A DNA stretch of 64,000 nucleotides from an uncultured Eggerthella sp. (GTDB taxonomy: Bacteria > Actinomycetota > Coriobacteriia > Coriobacteriales > Eggerthellaceae): contig USDX01000003.1 in the NCBI GenBank assembly GCA_900553605.1, positions 75,707 to 139,706 on the forward strand. The letters are read 5' to 3'. The notes under the pieces were generated by a model. That model was not told where the DNA came from. It made no database searches and saw nothing but the letters and a program-made list of their open reading frames with translations. Shown one piece after another: positions 17,579-25,937 of this stretch. How positions within the stretch are numbered: the first letter of the stretch is position 1; each line of letters opens with the position of its first letter. A program made the position numbers and the translations under genes.

Positions 17579-18796
17579 TTACTTGCCTCCCTTCAGAACT
17601 TCTTCGTCGTACTGGCCGATGGACTCGTTGGGATGCTTCTTATCCCATTCGCGGATAGGCTCGAAGTCTGCGCCACCGTCGGTGCGGCCCATCTTCTTCA
17701 TGCCGAAGCCGTGGATAACGAGTGCGGCAGCCACAACGCCCGTGAGCGTCCAAGCAATTGCCTCAGGCTGAACAACCAAGCCGCCAATGCGCAGATCGCG
17801 GAAGCGTGCGCGGAAGGGGGTGTTGGTTTCAACCCAGTTCTCACCGGGGTCGTTGGGGTTGGCCGTGCAGCAACCGATGCAGGGACCACCAGATGCGACA
17901 CACCAAGAACGACGATGGTTCCAACGAACAACACCGCAGTTAGCCTTGGTCTGAGGACCGCGGCAGCCCATGGGATACAGGCAGTAGCCCTTGGCTTCTT
18001 CTTCGGTGCCGAATGCGTAAACGAATTCGCCATTCTCGAAGTGACCACGACGCTCGCAGTTGTCGTGAATGGTCTGGTTGAAGATGACCTTGGGCTTGTT
18101 GTCAGCGGTGAGCTCAGGGAGCTTGCCAACAAGGATTGCGTCTACGAGAACAGCCTCGAGCCATTCAGGGTTAGCAGGGCAGCCGGGGATGTTGATAACC
18201 GGGGTATCGATACCCTGCTTCTTCAGGTACTGCTGAACGCCCAGCGCACCAGCGGAATTGGGGTTTGCACCCATCCAGCCACCGTTTACTGCGCAAGAAC
18301 CAAGAGCAACAACTGCATTTGCGTTCTCTGCAGCATGGACCAAGTGGTCGGTACCGGGCTCATTGGCAACACGCAGCGCCTCGCCGTTCCAACCTTCCAG
18401 AACTGCACCTTCGTAAATGAGGATGTAGTTTCCGGCCTCGATCGTCTGTGCCTTTGCTTCTTCCATGGACCAACCTGCAGCAGCGGAAAGGGTCTCACAA
18501 TAGTTGAGGGAAACCATTTCCAACACTACGGTTGCGGGATCAGGGGCATCTACCTGTGCGAACGACTCCGTACAACCAGTGCAAGAAGCGCCCTCGATCC
18601 AGATTGCGGGATACAGGCCGCCAGATTCTGCGCCGATAACGGAATCCTCGATCGCGCGAGCGACGCGAGGTGCTGCCAGCTCAGACAAGCCTGCAGCCAC
18701 GGCAAGAGAGCCACAGAGCTTCATGAAGCTACGACGAGAAACACCGCGTGCCTCGAGCTTGCTCAGAAACTCCGGACTAATAGCCTCTGTTACCAT
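17579..18796 (-). CDS. hyaA: [NiFe]-hydrogenase small subunit, Tat-exported
   Basis: A 405 aa Fe-S subunit. The N-terminus has a twin-arginine signal (SRRSFMKLCGSLAVAAGL, about residues 21-38). The proximal cluster motif is EGASCTGCTESF, and further Cys/His ligands lie in the second half (YCLYPMGCRGP, GGPCIGCC). A C-terminal membrane anchor (TGVVAAALVIHGFG) precedes a charged tail. ATG at 18796 with AAGGAGGT 7 nt upstream is preferred over the in-frame GTG 6 bp earlier. It heads the operon after a 700 bp AT-rich upstream region. Confidence 0.95.
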   Translation of the reverse strand: MVTEAISPEFLSKLEARGVSRRSFMKLCGSLAVAAGLSELAAPRVARAIEDSVIGAESGGLYPAIWIEGASCTGCTESFAQVDAPDPATVVLEMVSLNYCETLSAAAGWSMEEAKAQTIEAGNYILIYEGAVLEGWNGEALRVANEPGTDHLVHAAENANAVVALGSCAVNGGWMGANPNSAGALGVQQYLKKQGIDTPVINIPGCPANPEWLEAVLVDAILVGKLPELTADNKPKVIFNQTIHDNCERRGHFENGEFVYAFGTEEEAKGYCLYPMGCRGPQTKANCGVVRWNHRRSWCVASGGPCIGCCTANPNDPGENWVETNTPFRARFRDLRIGGLVVQPEAIAWTLTGVVAAALVIHGFGMKKMGRTDGGADFEPIREWDKKHPNESIGQYDEEVLKGGK

Positions 18797-19496
18797 GTGC
18801 ACACCTCCTTAAGGGTGTCTTTGTCCTACAAAACTTCTGATGCATATTCTCGTTGATTTGTTCCCAAAAAAGACTGGTTAATTGCCGAATATCGAGTAAT
18901 TCCCGCCAATGGTCAGAAAATGTTACTGCCCTATTTTCGAGTAACACATTATTTCTCCACTTTTCAGCGATTAAAAATGATTCCTTGGCCGTTTTAGGTC
19001 ATTTCGACTATTTTGACCGTTCTATTCTTTAAATAATGCGAGTTTGGACTGAATTAATGCTCGGCAATCAACAATAGTTCTTCAAATAATGGACATATTT
19101 TGCTGTTCGTCCTATCCGTTTTTTGGATAGATGTTTTTCTTTAATACCCATAATTTGTTTTTTGTCCATCGGCATTTTGGCGAAAATCCCGCCTTATAGC
19201 CGCGCTGGTGCATCCCCCTTCAGAACTGGAAGTTCTCGGCAACAATGCCTTGCTTTTGCACAGACAACATGTTTGCCTACGCCTGGACTGAGGCAACGAT
19301 TTCAATACCTCTCTACCGGTCGCAACGGGTAATCGAGCCCGCCATCGGTAACAACACCCCACGCAGACTGCCAGAACAGCACCACCGCCCTGTTAAGGCG
19401 ACATTAAATCCAAAGGCTAGAAGCACGAGCATCACAGCGTTTTCTTAATAAAGCGTTATCATAGGCAAATTATCGTTATCCCAGAAAGGACGCTCT
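18797..19496. promoter_or_regulatory. Long AT-rich upstream region of hya, divergent to pheA
   Basis: 700 bp without a supportable gene and clearly AT-richer (18840-19180) than its surroundings. It contains a perfect inverted repeat TGTTACT-N12-AGTAACA at 18921-18946, about 125 bp upstream of hyaA. The hya promoter and its redox or hydrogen control sites probably lie here. The pheA-proximal half is of ordinary composition. No FNR- or CRP-type site of good quality is visible. Confidence 0.5.
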
Positions 19497-20342
19497 ATGA
19501 GCAACGCAACCATCGCCTACCTCGGACCGCAAGGAACCTACTCCGACGAGGCTGCCCGTCTTTTTGCAAAGAAGATGGGCTGCGAAAACCCCGAATTCGT
19601 GGAGTGTCCTTCCTTTAACGAAGTCCATGAAGCGGTTGATCGCGGTCGTTGCGAATTCGGAGTTATGCCGATCGAAAACTCACTTGAAGGCGTGGTTACC
19701 GCCACGCTCGACACCTTGGCATTCAAGGGCGGCGTGAGCATCATGGGTTCGACCGTGCTTAACATCCACCACTGCCTCATGGTGAACCCGGAATCCTCCC
19801 TTGATGAGATAACCACTATCGCCAGCCACCCGCAAGCGTTAGCGCAATGCCGTCGCTGGCTCGATGCCCATTTCCCCTCCGTGCCGCGCTTGGCCGTTTC
19901 GTCCACCGCAGAAGGTGCGCGCAAGGCAGCTCAAGACAAAACGGTGGCGGGAATTTCCAGCAAATTTGCAGGACAGTTGTTCGACTGCACCATTGCCGAA
20001 GAAGGCATTGAAGATCATTACGGCAACCAGACGCGCTTCGTGCTCATTGCCCGCCAAGGCCACGAACCGGTACTCGAGAGCGACAACATGAAAACCACAC
20101 TGGCTCTTTCGCTGAACGCCGATAAGCCTGGTTCCCTGCTGATGATCCTCTCCGAGCTGAACTACGCCAACGTAAACTTGACCATGATCCAGAGCCGTCC
20201 TACCAAACAAGGACTGGGAGACTACCTCTTCTTCATCGACATCGAAGGCACACCGGCCAATCCCGCCATCAAAACCGCACTCGATTGCCTCCGCCTGAAG
20301 CTCCGCGAAGTTAAAGTGCTTGGATCCTATCCCGCCGAGTAA
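19497..20342 (+). CDS. pheA: Prephenate dehydratase
   Basis: A 281 aa monofunctional enzyme converting prephenate to phenylpyruvate in phenylalanine synthesis. The N-terminus TIAYLGPQGTYSDEAA and the loop GVMPIENSLEGVV are family signatures. The catalytic Thr-Arg-Phe is in NQTRFVLI (about residues 181-188). An ACT regulatory domain follows (about 198-275), with GSLLMILSELNYANVNLT and an ESRP-like IQSRP for phenylalanine feedback. AGAAAGGA precedes the ATG. It is monocistronic, followed by a cruciform element. Confidence 0.95.
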   Translation: MSNATIAYLGPQGTYSDEAARLFAKKMGCENPEFVECPSFNEVHEAVDRGRCEFGVMPIENSLEGVVTATLDTLAFKGGVSIMGSTVLNIHHCLMVNPESSLDEITTIASHPQALAQCRRWLDAHFPSVPRLAVSSTAEGARKAAQDKTVAGISSKFAGQLFDCTIAEEGIEDHYGNQTRFVLIARQGHEPVLESDNMKTTLALSLNADKPGSLLMILSELNYANVNLTMIQSRPTKQGLGDYLFFIDIEGTPANPAIKTALDCLRLKLREVKVLGSYPAE

Positions 20343-20361
20343 ACCCACCCTATCGCAATCA

Positions 20362-20447
20362 AAAGCGCCCGCTGCCTCCAAACGAACTGCCTCCCATTTC
20401 TCATGTCCAAGAAATGGGAGGCAGTTCAAAACGGCAGCGGGCGCTTT
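20362..20447. repeat. Two-tier perfect inverted repeat (cruciform)
   Basis: The outer arms (20362-20376 and 20433-20447) are 15 bp perfect complements beginning AAAGCGCCCGC. The inner arms (20384-20401 and 20410-20427) are 18 bp perfect complements (GAACTGCCTCCCATTTCT), separated by an 8-nt loop. Short internal loops lie between the two tiers. It may terminate pheA, but it is far larger than a normal terminator and has no clean U-run. Confidence 0.85.
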
Positions 20448-20590
20448 GCTTATAACATCAAGGGTCTTTGCTTCGAGCCCACCGCGAAGCTGACGCTACG
20501 CAATGCCCTAGCAAACCCTGATCGGCAAAGTACCGAGCGCTTTCCTCATGTTTGCGCACGCGATTGTCCGGCTCACTGCTCTAGCAAGCC

Positions 20591-21478
20591 TTAATCAGCA
20601 AAGTACCGAGCATTCTCCCCTTCGCCTTCCTGGGAGAAGAATCCCTCAGCAACCAAATCGTTCGCAATAGAGCGGACCAGATCCTCTTCGGGTGCTTCCC
20701 TGCCCTGTTTCTTTTCGAAGGCAGAAAGAGAGGAAACGAGCTCGCAGAAACCTGCTTCGCGTTGAGCAAGAACGAAACGAACCAGTTCCGCCCGCTTCTG
20801 TCGCCGCGACCCTTCAAATTTCGATTGCTTCGTATGGTGCTTCGACCGTCGAGAGGGGTTGGGCATCGTTGATTTCAGGTAGTTGCCATAATCGAGCAGA
20901 GCGTAATACCAACCGCGAGGGTCTGCCGTGGAGCACGTACGCCGCACCAAAGGCTCCAATTCTTTATCGGAAACCTTTTCGCGCCCCGGAAACAATTCGC
21001 GGATGAACACCGTGCGCACGTTTGTCTCCAGGTACATTGAGGGCTTCTGGTAGGCGAACGCCATGATGCCTCCCGCCGTAGCCTTTCCGATGCCAGGAAG
21101 TGCCAGCAGCTCTTCCGAAGACTCGGGGAGCAGCCCATTGAATTCACGTGAGCATATTTCCGCCGTACGCTTCAACGCCAATGCACGGCGGTTGTACCCA
21201 AGCCCTTGCCACATTTCCAAAACAAGGGACGTCTCGGCACTTGCCAATGCATCCAGGGTCGGAAACAACGCCATAAAACGCTGCCAATACTTTTCAACAC
21301 GTGCAACCTGGGTTTGCTGAAGCATGATCTCGGAAACCATAACGGCATAGGGGTCGTCCACGTTGCGCCAAGGCAAATCGCGATATAGGCGTGCGCCTTC
21401 GTTCCATACTTTAGCGACAAGAGCTTGTTCTTCGGGGCTCAGCTCGTCAGAACAGGTTGATGGAATTTGGGAAACCAT
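20591..21478 (-). CDS. MutY-like HhH-GPD glycosylase lacking the Fe-S cluster
   Basis: A 295 aa HhH-GPD protein. The MutY-type motif SEIMLQQTQV carries the catalytic Glu, and the hairpin LPGIGKATAGGIMAF follows. Where canonical MutY has an Asp and then four Cys, this protein reads LETNVRTVFI (Glu for Asp) and then YGNYLKSTMPNPSRRSKHH, with no Cys ligands. It also lacks the C-terminal NUDIX-like domain. It belongs to a recognisable short branch rather than being a broken mutY. Adenine removal opposite 8-oxoG is likely but unproven. ATG at 21478 lies 1 bp after the Rrf2 stop, indicating translational coupling. Confidence 0.75.
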   Translation of the reverse strand: MVSQIPSTCSDELSPEEQALVAKVWNEGARLYRDLPWRNVDDPYAVMVSEIMLQQTQVARVEKYWQRFMALFPTLDALASAETSLVLEMWQGLGYNRRALALKRTAEICSREFNGLLPESSEELLALPGIGKATAGGIMAFAYQKPSMYLETNVRTVFIRELFPGREKVSDKELEPLVRRTCSTADPRGWYYALLDYGNYLKSTMPNPSRRSKHHTKQSKFEGSRRQKRAELVRFVLAQREAGFCELVSSLSAFEKKQGREAPEEDLVRSIANDLVAEGFFSQEGEGENARYFAD

Positions 21479-21479
21479 G

Positions 21480-21941
21480 TTACTCGGCAATCGGCGCATT
21501 TTCACATGAGGCAAATGCCGCCTGAATAGCAGGATGGTTTGCGCCTTGGGTAAAAAGCCCCTCCAAGGTAACGGAAGCAAAAAGATGACTTATCAACGCA
21601 TTCGACGCACACCACAAGGCATTGAACGAACAGCAATCCTTATGGACGCACGGGTAATCAGCGCACGTGCAATCAGCTATGCTTATGCCGCCATTTACCC
21701 CTTCGAGAACATCAAGCACAGTGGTTTTCGAGGGGTCGCACGCCAGAGCAAGGCCGCCTTTCACGCCGCGAATGGTTTTCAGCAGGCCCGCTTTCACCAA
21801 TTCGTGCTGGATGCTGCGAGCAAAAGAATAGGGAATGCTCTCCCGTTCAGCCACCTCCGCGATGGAGATATACGTGTCGCCGCTACGATAAGCGGCGCGA
21901 ATGATGCGACATGCATAGTCGCAACGACGCGTAATGCTCAT
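21480..21941 (-). CDS. Rrf2-family transcriptional regulator
   Basis: A 153 aa winged-helix regulator with N-terminal SITRRCDYACRIIRAAY and the recognition helix around IPYSFARSIQHELVKAG. Then come the Rrf2 wing GVKGGLALA and a cysteine-rich loop CTCADYPCVHKDCC (about 91-104) of the type that binds an Fe-S cluster or senses redox or nitric-oxide stress in IscR/NsrR-like proteins. It sits between the pseudo-AAA gene (6 bp upstream) and the MutY-like gene (1 bp downstream), so the three are probably one transcript. Confidence 0.85.
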   Translation of the reverse strand: MSITRRCDYACRIIRAAYRSGDTYISIAEVAERESIPYSFARSIQHELVKAGLLKTIRGVKGGLALACDPSKTTVLDVLEGVNGGISIADCTCADYPCVHKDCCSFNALWCASNALISHLFASVTLEGLFTQGANHPAIQAAFASCENAPIAE

Positions 21942-21947
21942 TAGCCG

Positions 21948-23510
21948 TTAGTCCTCCAGCAGATCGTCGAAATCGGAAGTACTCCGGCGCAGCTCTTCAA
22001 CCGCCATATCCTCCATGTAACGATACTCCGCAGAGTCCAGTGGCTGGAAGTTCGCCAAACGCGAAACCATCGCGCCGGTCTCAACTGCGCAGAAGCGATT
22101 TTCGGCAACGCTCTTCCGATAAGCCTCCTCGACCGCCTCGCTTGCAATGGCAAGGATCTCAAAACGAGAGAGACCACGAGAGAGCTCCACCATACGAGTA
22201 GCATCCAAGCCTCGAGTAGAAGGATGCTGCGCCTGGACTTCTCGCCAAATCTCACGACGTTCACGTGCGCTGGGAAGTTCGATATCAATGATCTGATACT
22301 GAGACCCGATAAGTTCCCAGAAAAACGGATCGATATCGCTTGGCTCGGATGCGGAAATGAGAACCGTTGCTTCGGGGCTTTCAAGGGCTGTCTGGATAAG
22401 CGCCAAAGCTTCACGGGCACCACGGGACAACTGCATCTGAAGAAGGCCCTGCACGGGATTCTCGGCAAGTTGCGGATCAAAATCGGGGAGATCCCACAAA
22501 TCGAAATCTTCGAGGATAACCACAGTCGGCGACTCGAAGCCAGCACGCGGCACACCAGAGATGCGCGATTTGAAATCGGCCGACGCCATTACACACAACA
22601 CCGCTTGGCCCTGCGCATTTTGATCGAGGCGCATACGTATTGCGGGCATATTCAATTCGCCAGCGGTAGCAACCATAAAGTAGTTGGAATCTTCGCGAGC
22701 GGGGCAGCGGAACAACAAGGTGCCCAGTCGGGGAATGCCAGGCAAGCCATGGCGAGCATTGAGCATGGCGACAAAGCGCGCAAACTCAGGGTCGCGTGAA
22801 CGACCAACGCCCAGCTCTCCCATAGTTGCGATAGCATTGCCAAATCCAACCAGCGATCGATAGTCGAAGCGCTGCTCGGGCACCGCGGGCTCAGCTTTCG
22901 CATCTGAGGTCTGGCCGAAGATGAGCGAGGTGAGGTCTTTCACGGCCTGCTCACGATTGGCGTCCGTCGAAGACTGGTTGGCATCCGCCGAACCTGAAAC
23001 ATTCTGCGCAGAACCCGCAGCAGCCTGAGGAGCTTCAGCAGGAGCCGAAGCCGGCGCCGCAGCAGGAGTGCTTTCCTCAAAGCGGCACAGCATATCGGGC
23101 GCAGCATCCATAAGATCCTGATTTACCATGTCGGCCATGCCTTCAATGGCGTCACGATCGAAGCCGTATTCTTCGAGCTTGTCGAAAGCCAAACGCTGAA
23201 GTTCATCGGCATGTCGGGAAACTTCATTGCTGTCCCAATAAGGCTCGAGTTTTTCAAAGATATATTCAGCAAGGGAACGTTGCTTGGTTTTGATAGCCAA
23301 ATCCCATGCCTTGCTCATGCCTTCAAGCACTTCTTCGCCCGGCATGATGCTTTCGCGCAATGCGCGCTCGTAAGCAGCAAGATATAGATGGATACCGAGA
23401 ACGCTATCCCCTTCCGCAACCGCGGAAGCGGCACGCTTAAGGTATGCCTGAGAAGAATTGGAGCGACTGTCCTGGAAGGGAACTTGGCCACTTGCGGTAT
23501 CTTCACTCAT
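21948..23510 (-). CDS. AAA-like protein without Walker A, TPR-like N-terminus
   Basis: A 520 aa protein of unknown function. Residues about 20-150 are helical and TPR-like. Residues about 155-200 form an Ala/Pro/Ser-rich linker. The C-terminal half follows an AAA+ layout: YRSLVGFGNAIATMG as the entry strand, a Walker-B-like VVILEDFD, a sensor-1-like VLISASEP, then SARERREIW and LSRGLSRFEILAIASEAVEEA as in FtsH/Cdc48 lids. No GxxGxGK[ST] is present; the expected position reads LLFRCPAREDSNYF. It may be a pseudo-ATPase scaffold. It heads the Rrf2/MutY-like cluster. Confidence 0.6.
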   Translation of the reverse strand: MSEDTASGQVPFQDSRSNSSQAYLKRAASAVAEGDSVLGIHLYLAAYERALRESIMPGEEVLEGMSKAWDLAIKTKQRSLAEYIFEKLEPYWDSNEVSRHADELQRLAFDKLEEYGFDRDAIEGMADMVNQDLMDAAPDMLCRFEESTPAAAPASAPAEAPQAAAGSAQNVSGSADANQSSTDANREQAVKDLTSLIFGQTSDAKAEPAVPEQRFDYRSLVGFGNAIATMGELGVGRSRDPEFARFVAMLNARHGLPGIPRLGTLLFRCPAREDSNYFMVATAGELNMPAIRMRLDQNAQGQAVLCVMASADFKSRISGVPRAGFESPTVVILEDFDLWDLPDFDPQLAENPVQGLLQMQLSRGAREALALIQTALESPEATVLISASEPSDIDPFFWELIGSQYQIIDIELPSARERREIWREVQAQHPSTRGLDATRMVELSRGLSRFEILAIASEAVEEAYRKSVAENRFCAVETGAMVSRLANFQPLDSAEYRYMEDMAVEELRRSTSDFDDLLED

Positions 23511-23789
23511 CCTGGTGCACCTCCTTGGCAGGTAACAATAGTTGCAAACGTGCTCAGCCGGCCAAGGGGAGCACGCTGATATGTGAGTTCGTTAATCGCA
23601 CTTAATTGTATGCCGCCCCCATGCAGGCGGCTCAAACAAACCCATTATCCGTCAAATTCCCATAGGGTGAACGGCGGACCAGACTCTGTTACAAAGCGTT
23701 AAGCCAACGTTGCCGCAGTCGCAATACTCGATGAAACTGCAAAAAACGACGCACGGGGCACTTATACAATTTGGCAAAAGTGAGAAGGC

Positions 23790-24479
23790 CTAACGCCAGT
23801 TCAAAATGGGCCAGTTCCGATTGTGCGCAGTGCGACGCAGGGGTCTATCGGGAGTAACCGCAAAAGGGTGCTCGGCTGCGGCGAGCAGGGTTCGATCGGA
23901 ATGATGGTCACCATAAGCATGGGTTAGGACCCAGTTCCCTTCCCCGAATCGGGCATTGGCCTCACGAGTAAGAACCTCGAGCTTCTGGCTTCCCTCCACC
24001 GGCAAGCCTTCCACTTCACGCGTATAGCGGCCATCGGAATCGGTTTTCATTCGGGTGGAAAACGCCTGTGTATAGCCATGTTTCGTCATTGCCTGCTGGA
24101 TAAGGGGCTCAAACGTTGCCGTTACCGCCCACACCTCACGACCCGCAGCGCGATGTTCCTCAATCACTTCGTTAGCCTGAACGCGGAAGATTTTTTCCAG
24201 GTGGCTATCGTAAAAGTCACGCAGGTATTCGTCGACTTCTTCCTTCTTCTTGCCCTCAAAGGCAGAGAACACTGCACCGCGAACCCAGCTTTCATTCTGC
24301 GGCAGACGGAGCTTGTAGGCAGCACCCCAGCAAAGAATGCGCAAAAGGGTGCCCTTTCCCAAGAGACCTTTTCGAACCAGATGGCTCACCAAGATGACTG
24401 GAGAATTGCCCGATATGCAGGTACCGTCGAAGTCGAACGCAGCAATTTCTACTGGCTTCGTCTGACGAGAATCGCCCAT
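23790..24479 (-). CDS. HAD-IB family phosphatase
   Basis: A 229 aa haloacid-dehalogenase-type hydrolase of the SerB-like IB subfamily. Motif I is AFDFDGTCISGNSP (nucleophile and general-acid Asp at about 15 and 17), motif II is VTATFE, and motif IV is HAYGDHHSD, followed by FAVTPDRPL. A cap insertion lies between motifs I and II. Such proteins dephosphorylate small phospho-metabolites or lipid head groups. The substrate is not evident. GGAGGGTGG precedes the ATG. It is not tightly linked to either neighbour. Confidence 0.8.
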   Translation of the reverse strand: MGDSRQTKPVEIAAFDFDGTCISGNSPVILVSHLVRKGLLGKGTLLRILCWGAAYKLRLPQNESWVRGAVFSAFEGKKKEEVDEYLRDFYDSHLEKIFRVQANEVIEEHRAAGREVWAVTATFEPLIQQAMTKHGYTQAFSTRMKTDSDGRYTREVEGLPVEGSQKLEVLTREANARFGEGNWVLTHAYGDHHSDRTLLAAAEHPFAVTPDRPLRRTAHNRNWPILNWR

Positions 24480-24647
24480 CGCGTTTCCACCCTCCTGGTA
24501 TCGATTGCAACATTTGCCGTACGCAACTTAAAGTCGAACTTGCTTACTATACACCATGCAAGAAATGATAAGAAACATGCCAACGTGGGGATTGGACTTA
24601 ACTAGAGACATGTTCTTTAGCCGGTCGAATACCAGCAGCCAGAAAGC

Positions 24648-24675
24648 AAAAAAGGCTTGCCTTGCGGCAAGCCTT
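24648..24675 (-). terminator. Terminator of the first tRNA-Asp gene
   Basis: AAGGCTTGCC (24652-24661) pairs perfectly with GGCAAGCCTT (24666-24675), followed on the minus strand by a T-run. It lies 10 bp after the tRNA 3' end. Confidence 0.9.
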
Positions 24676-24685
24676 ACATGCAAAG

Positions 24686-24762
<77 letters not shown>

Positions 24763-25119
24763 ATGTCTTAAGCGACTTGCGATAGTTTACTAGCAATCAA
24801 AACTGAGCACAAGACCCTATTTGAAATTATTTTAGACACATCCAATTGATCGCCTCAAAGTCGCAAACACTTTGCCGCTGACTCAGAAATCCTGCCCATA
24901 GCTCGCAACAAACGCAACTGTCGTAAAACGCAACGACAATGCCGAGTTGCCGTTTTCCTTTATCCCTTTTTCACGGGATTTTCCCTGCTGCCGTCGCTTC
25001 GCGTGATTCGCTCCACCAGCGTCGCAACCCCGCACTTTTCCATAGATCCGCCCCGTTGCCGTCACTGGCCTCGCACGTTTTTCGCCGAATCTGTCCCGTT
25101 ACGGTACTCAACCCGTTGC

Positions 25120-25306
25120 GAAAACAAAAATCTCGATTTCTTTGCAACATTTTTGCGATTGGGGACTCCCTTCCACCCTGACAACGCAGCAATAAGCCTC
25201 CACACAGCCATTTTCGCCGCTTTTTTGGGCAGCAATCCGCGATTGAGAAGCTTGCAACAATCCCTAATCGCAAAAAAGTTGCAACCAGGGCGGAATTTTT
25301 GTTTCT
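25120..25306. repeat. MITE-like element with ~46 bp imperfect terminal inverted repeats
   Basis: The left arm 25120-25165 and right arm 25261-25306 are inverted copies with the same internal plan. A GAAACAAAAAT box is followed by a variable 10-nt spacer, then TTGCAAC, then TTTTTGCGATT and GGGA. The inner 24 bp matches at 22 positions. The centre is 95 bp. Size and symmetry fit a miniature transposable element or a large RNA hairpin. No transposase is present. Confidence 0.6.
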
Positions 25307-25631
25307 GAGCTCCCGAGGCGACTTCAGGATGGTGCTGTAAGCAAGGTTTGCCCAGCAGCACTTCGAGCAGCATAGGGAATGCGCTATAAATGGGTGCATT
25401 TGGAGCGAAGCTACGAGCGGCGATGGATGCGATGGACCAGGTTCAGCACTGCATAGCGATGTCCGGAACAGTCCTATGGAGCCTATAGGCAAAAGGGGCT
25501 ATAGGACAAAATTTGTCTGACTAGTCAATAGCATATGAGCCCGAATTAGCGCAAAACTCCTTTTGCCCATAACCCAATTGCGCAGAAAGGCATCATGAGG
25601 CGCAGAGAGATGAACTCAATACCAGAGAAAC

Positions 25632-25659
25632 AAAAAAGGTTCGCCATTGGCGAACCTTT
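25632..25659 (-). terminator. Terminator of the second tRNA-Asp gene
   Basis: AAAGGTTCGCC (25635-25645) pairs perfectly with GGCGAACCTTT (25649-25659), with a T-run on the minus strand. Confidence 0.9.
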
Positions 25660-25670
25660 AATACGTAAGC

Positions 25671-25747
<77 letters not shown>

Positions 25748-25766
25748 ATGTGCGACAGCGATAGAT

Positions 25767-25794
25767 AGTATACAGGAACCGAATCATCGCGCAA
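25767..25794 (-). promoter_or_regulatory. Promoter of tRNA-Asp copy 2
   Basis: On the minus strand TTGCGC (25789-25794) and TATACT (25767-25772) are separated by 16 bp, 19 bp upstream of the mature tRNA 5' end. Confidence 0.65.
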
Positions 25795-25804
25795 GAACCT
25801 TTTT

Positions 25805-25830
25805 AAAAAAGTTTTCTCAAATAAGAAAAC
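25805..25830 (-). terminator. Probable terminator of the mre-mrd operon
   Basis: On the minus strand GTTTTCT and AGAAAAC form a 7 bp AT-rich stem around a 6-nt loop, directly followed by TTTTTT. It lies about 110 bp after the DUF697 gene stop. Confidence 0.55.
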
Positions 25831-25937
25831 AGATCGTTCCTCATGAACTTACGCCGTCCAAGAAAATCCAATCCCTTTGCAACGTCCTATACGAAACAGT
25901 CGAAACGAATCAAAGGCTAACCGACAGATAAACAGTG

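Larger units (their letters stand above)
24763..25670. other. Non-coding island between twin tRNA-Asp genes
   Basis: 908 bp bounded by two identical tRNA-Asp genes. Open frames up to 173 codons occur on both strands, but they have low-complexity shadow translations, no ribosome-binding sites and no recognisable domain, so I do not call genes. It holds a 187 bp inverted-repeat element (listed separately) and imperfect copies of a CCCGTT-containing stretch near 25048 and 25091. Confidence 0.6.

Noticed and set aside
15122..18856. 1244-codon plus-strand open frame antisense to hyaABC
   Set aside because: It is the mirror of three clear hydrogenase genes with strongly biased codons. It has no RBS or domain and begins in the hya terminator.
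20591..21478. Decayed mutY pseudogene
   Set aside because: The frame is intact, the catalytic Glu and HhH are kept, and the cysteine-free form has its own consistent motifs, so it is better read as a different branch than as a broken gene.
24971..25492. 173-codon minus-strand frame between the tRNA-Asp genes
   Set aside because: It runs through the inverted-repeat element, lacks a ribosome-binding site and has no family resemblance. A small peptide gene cannot be fully excluded.
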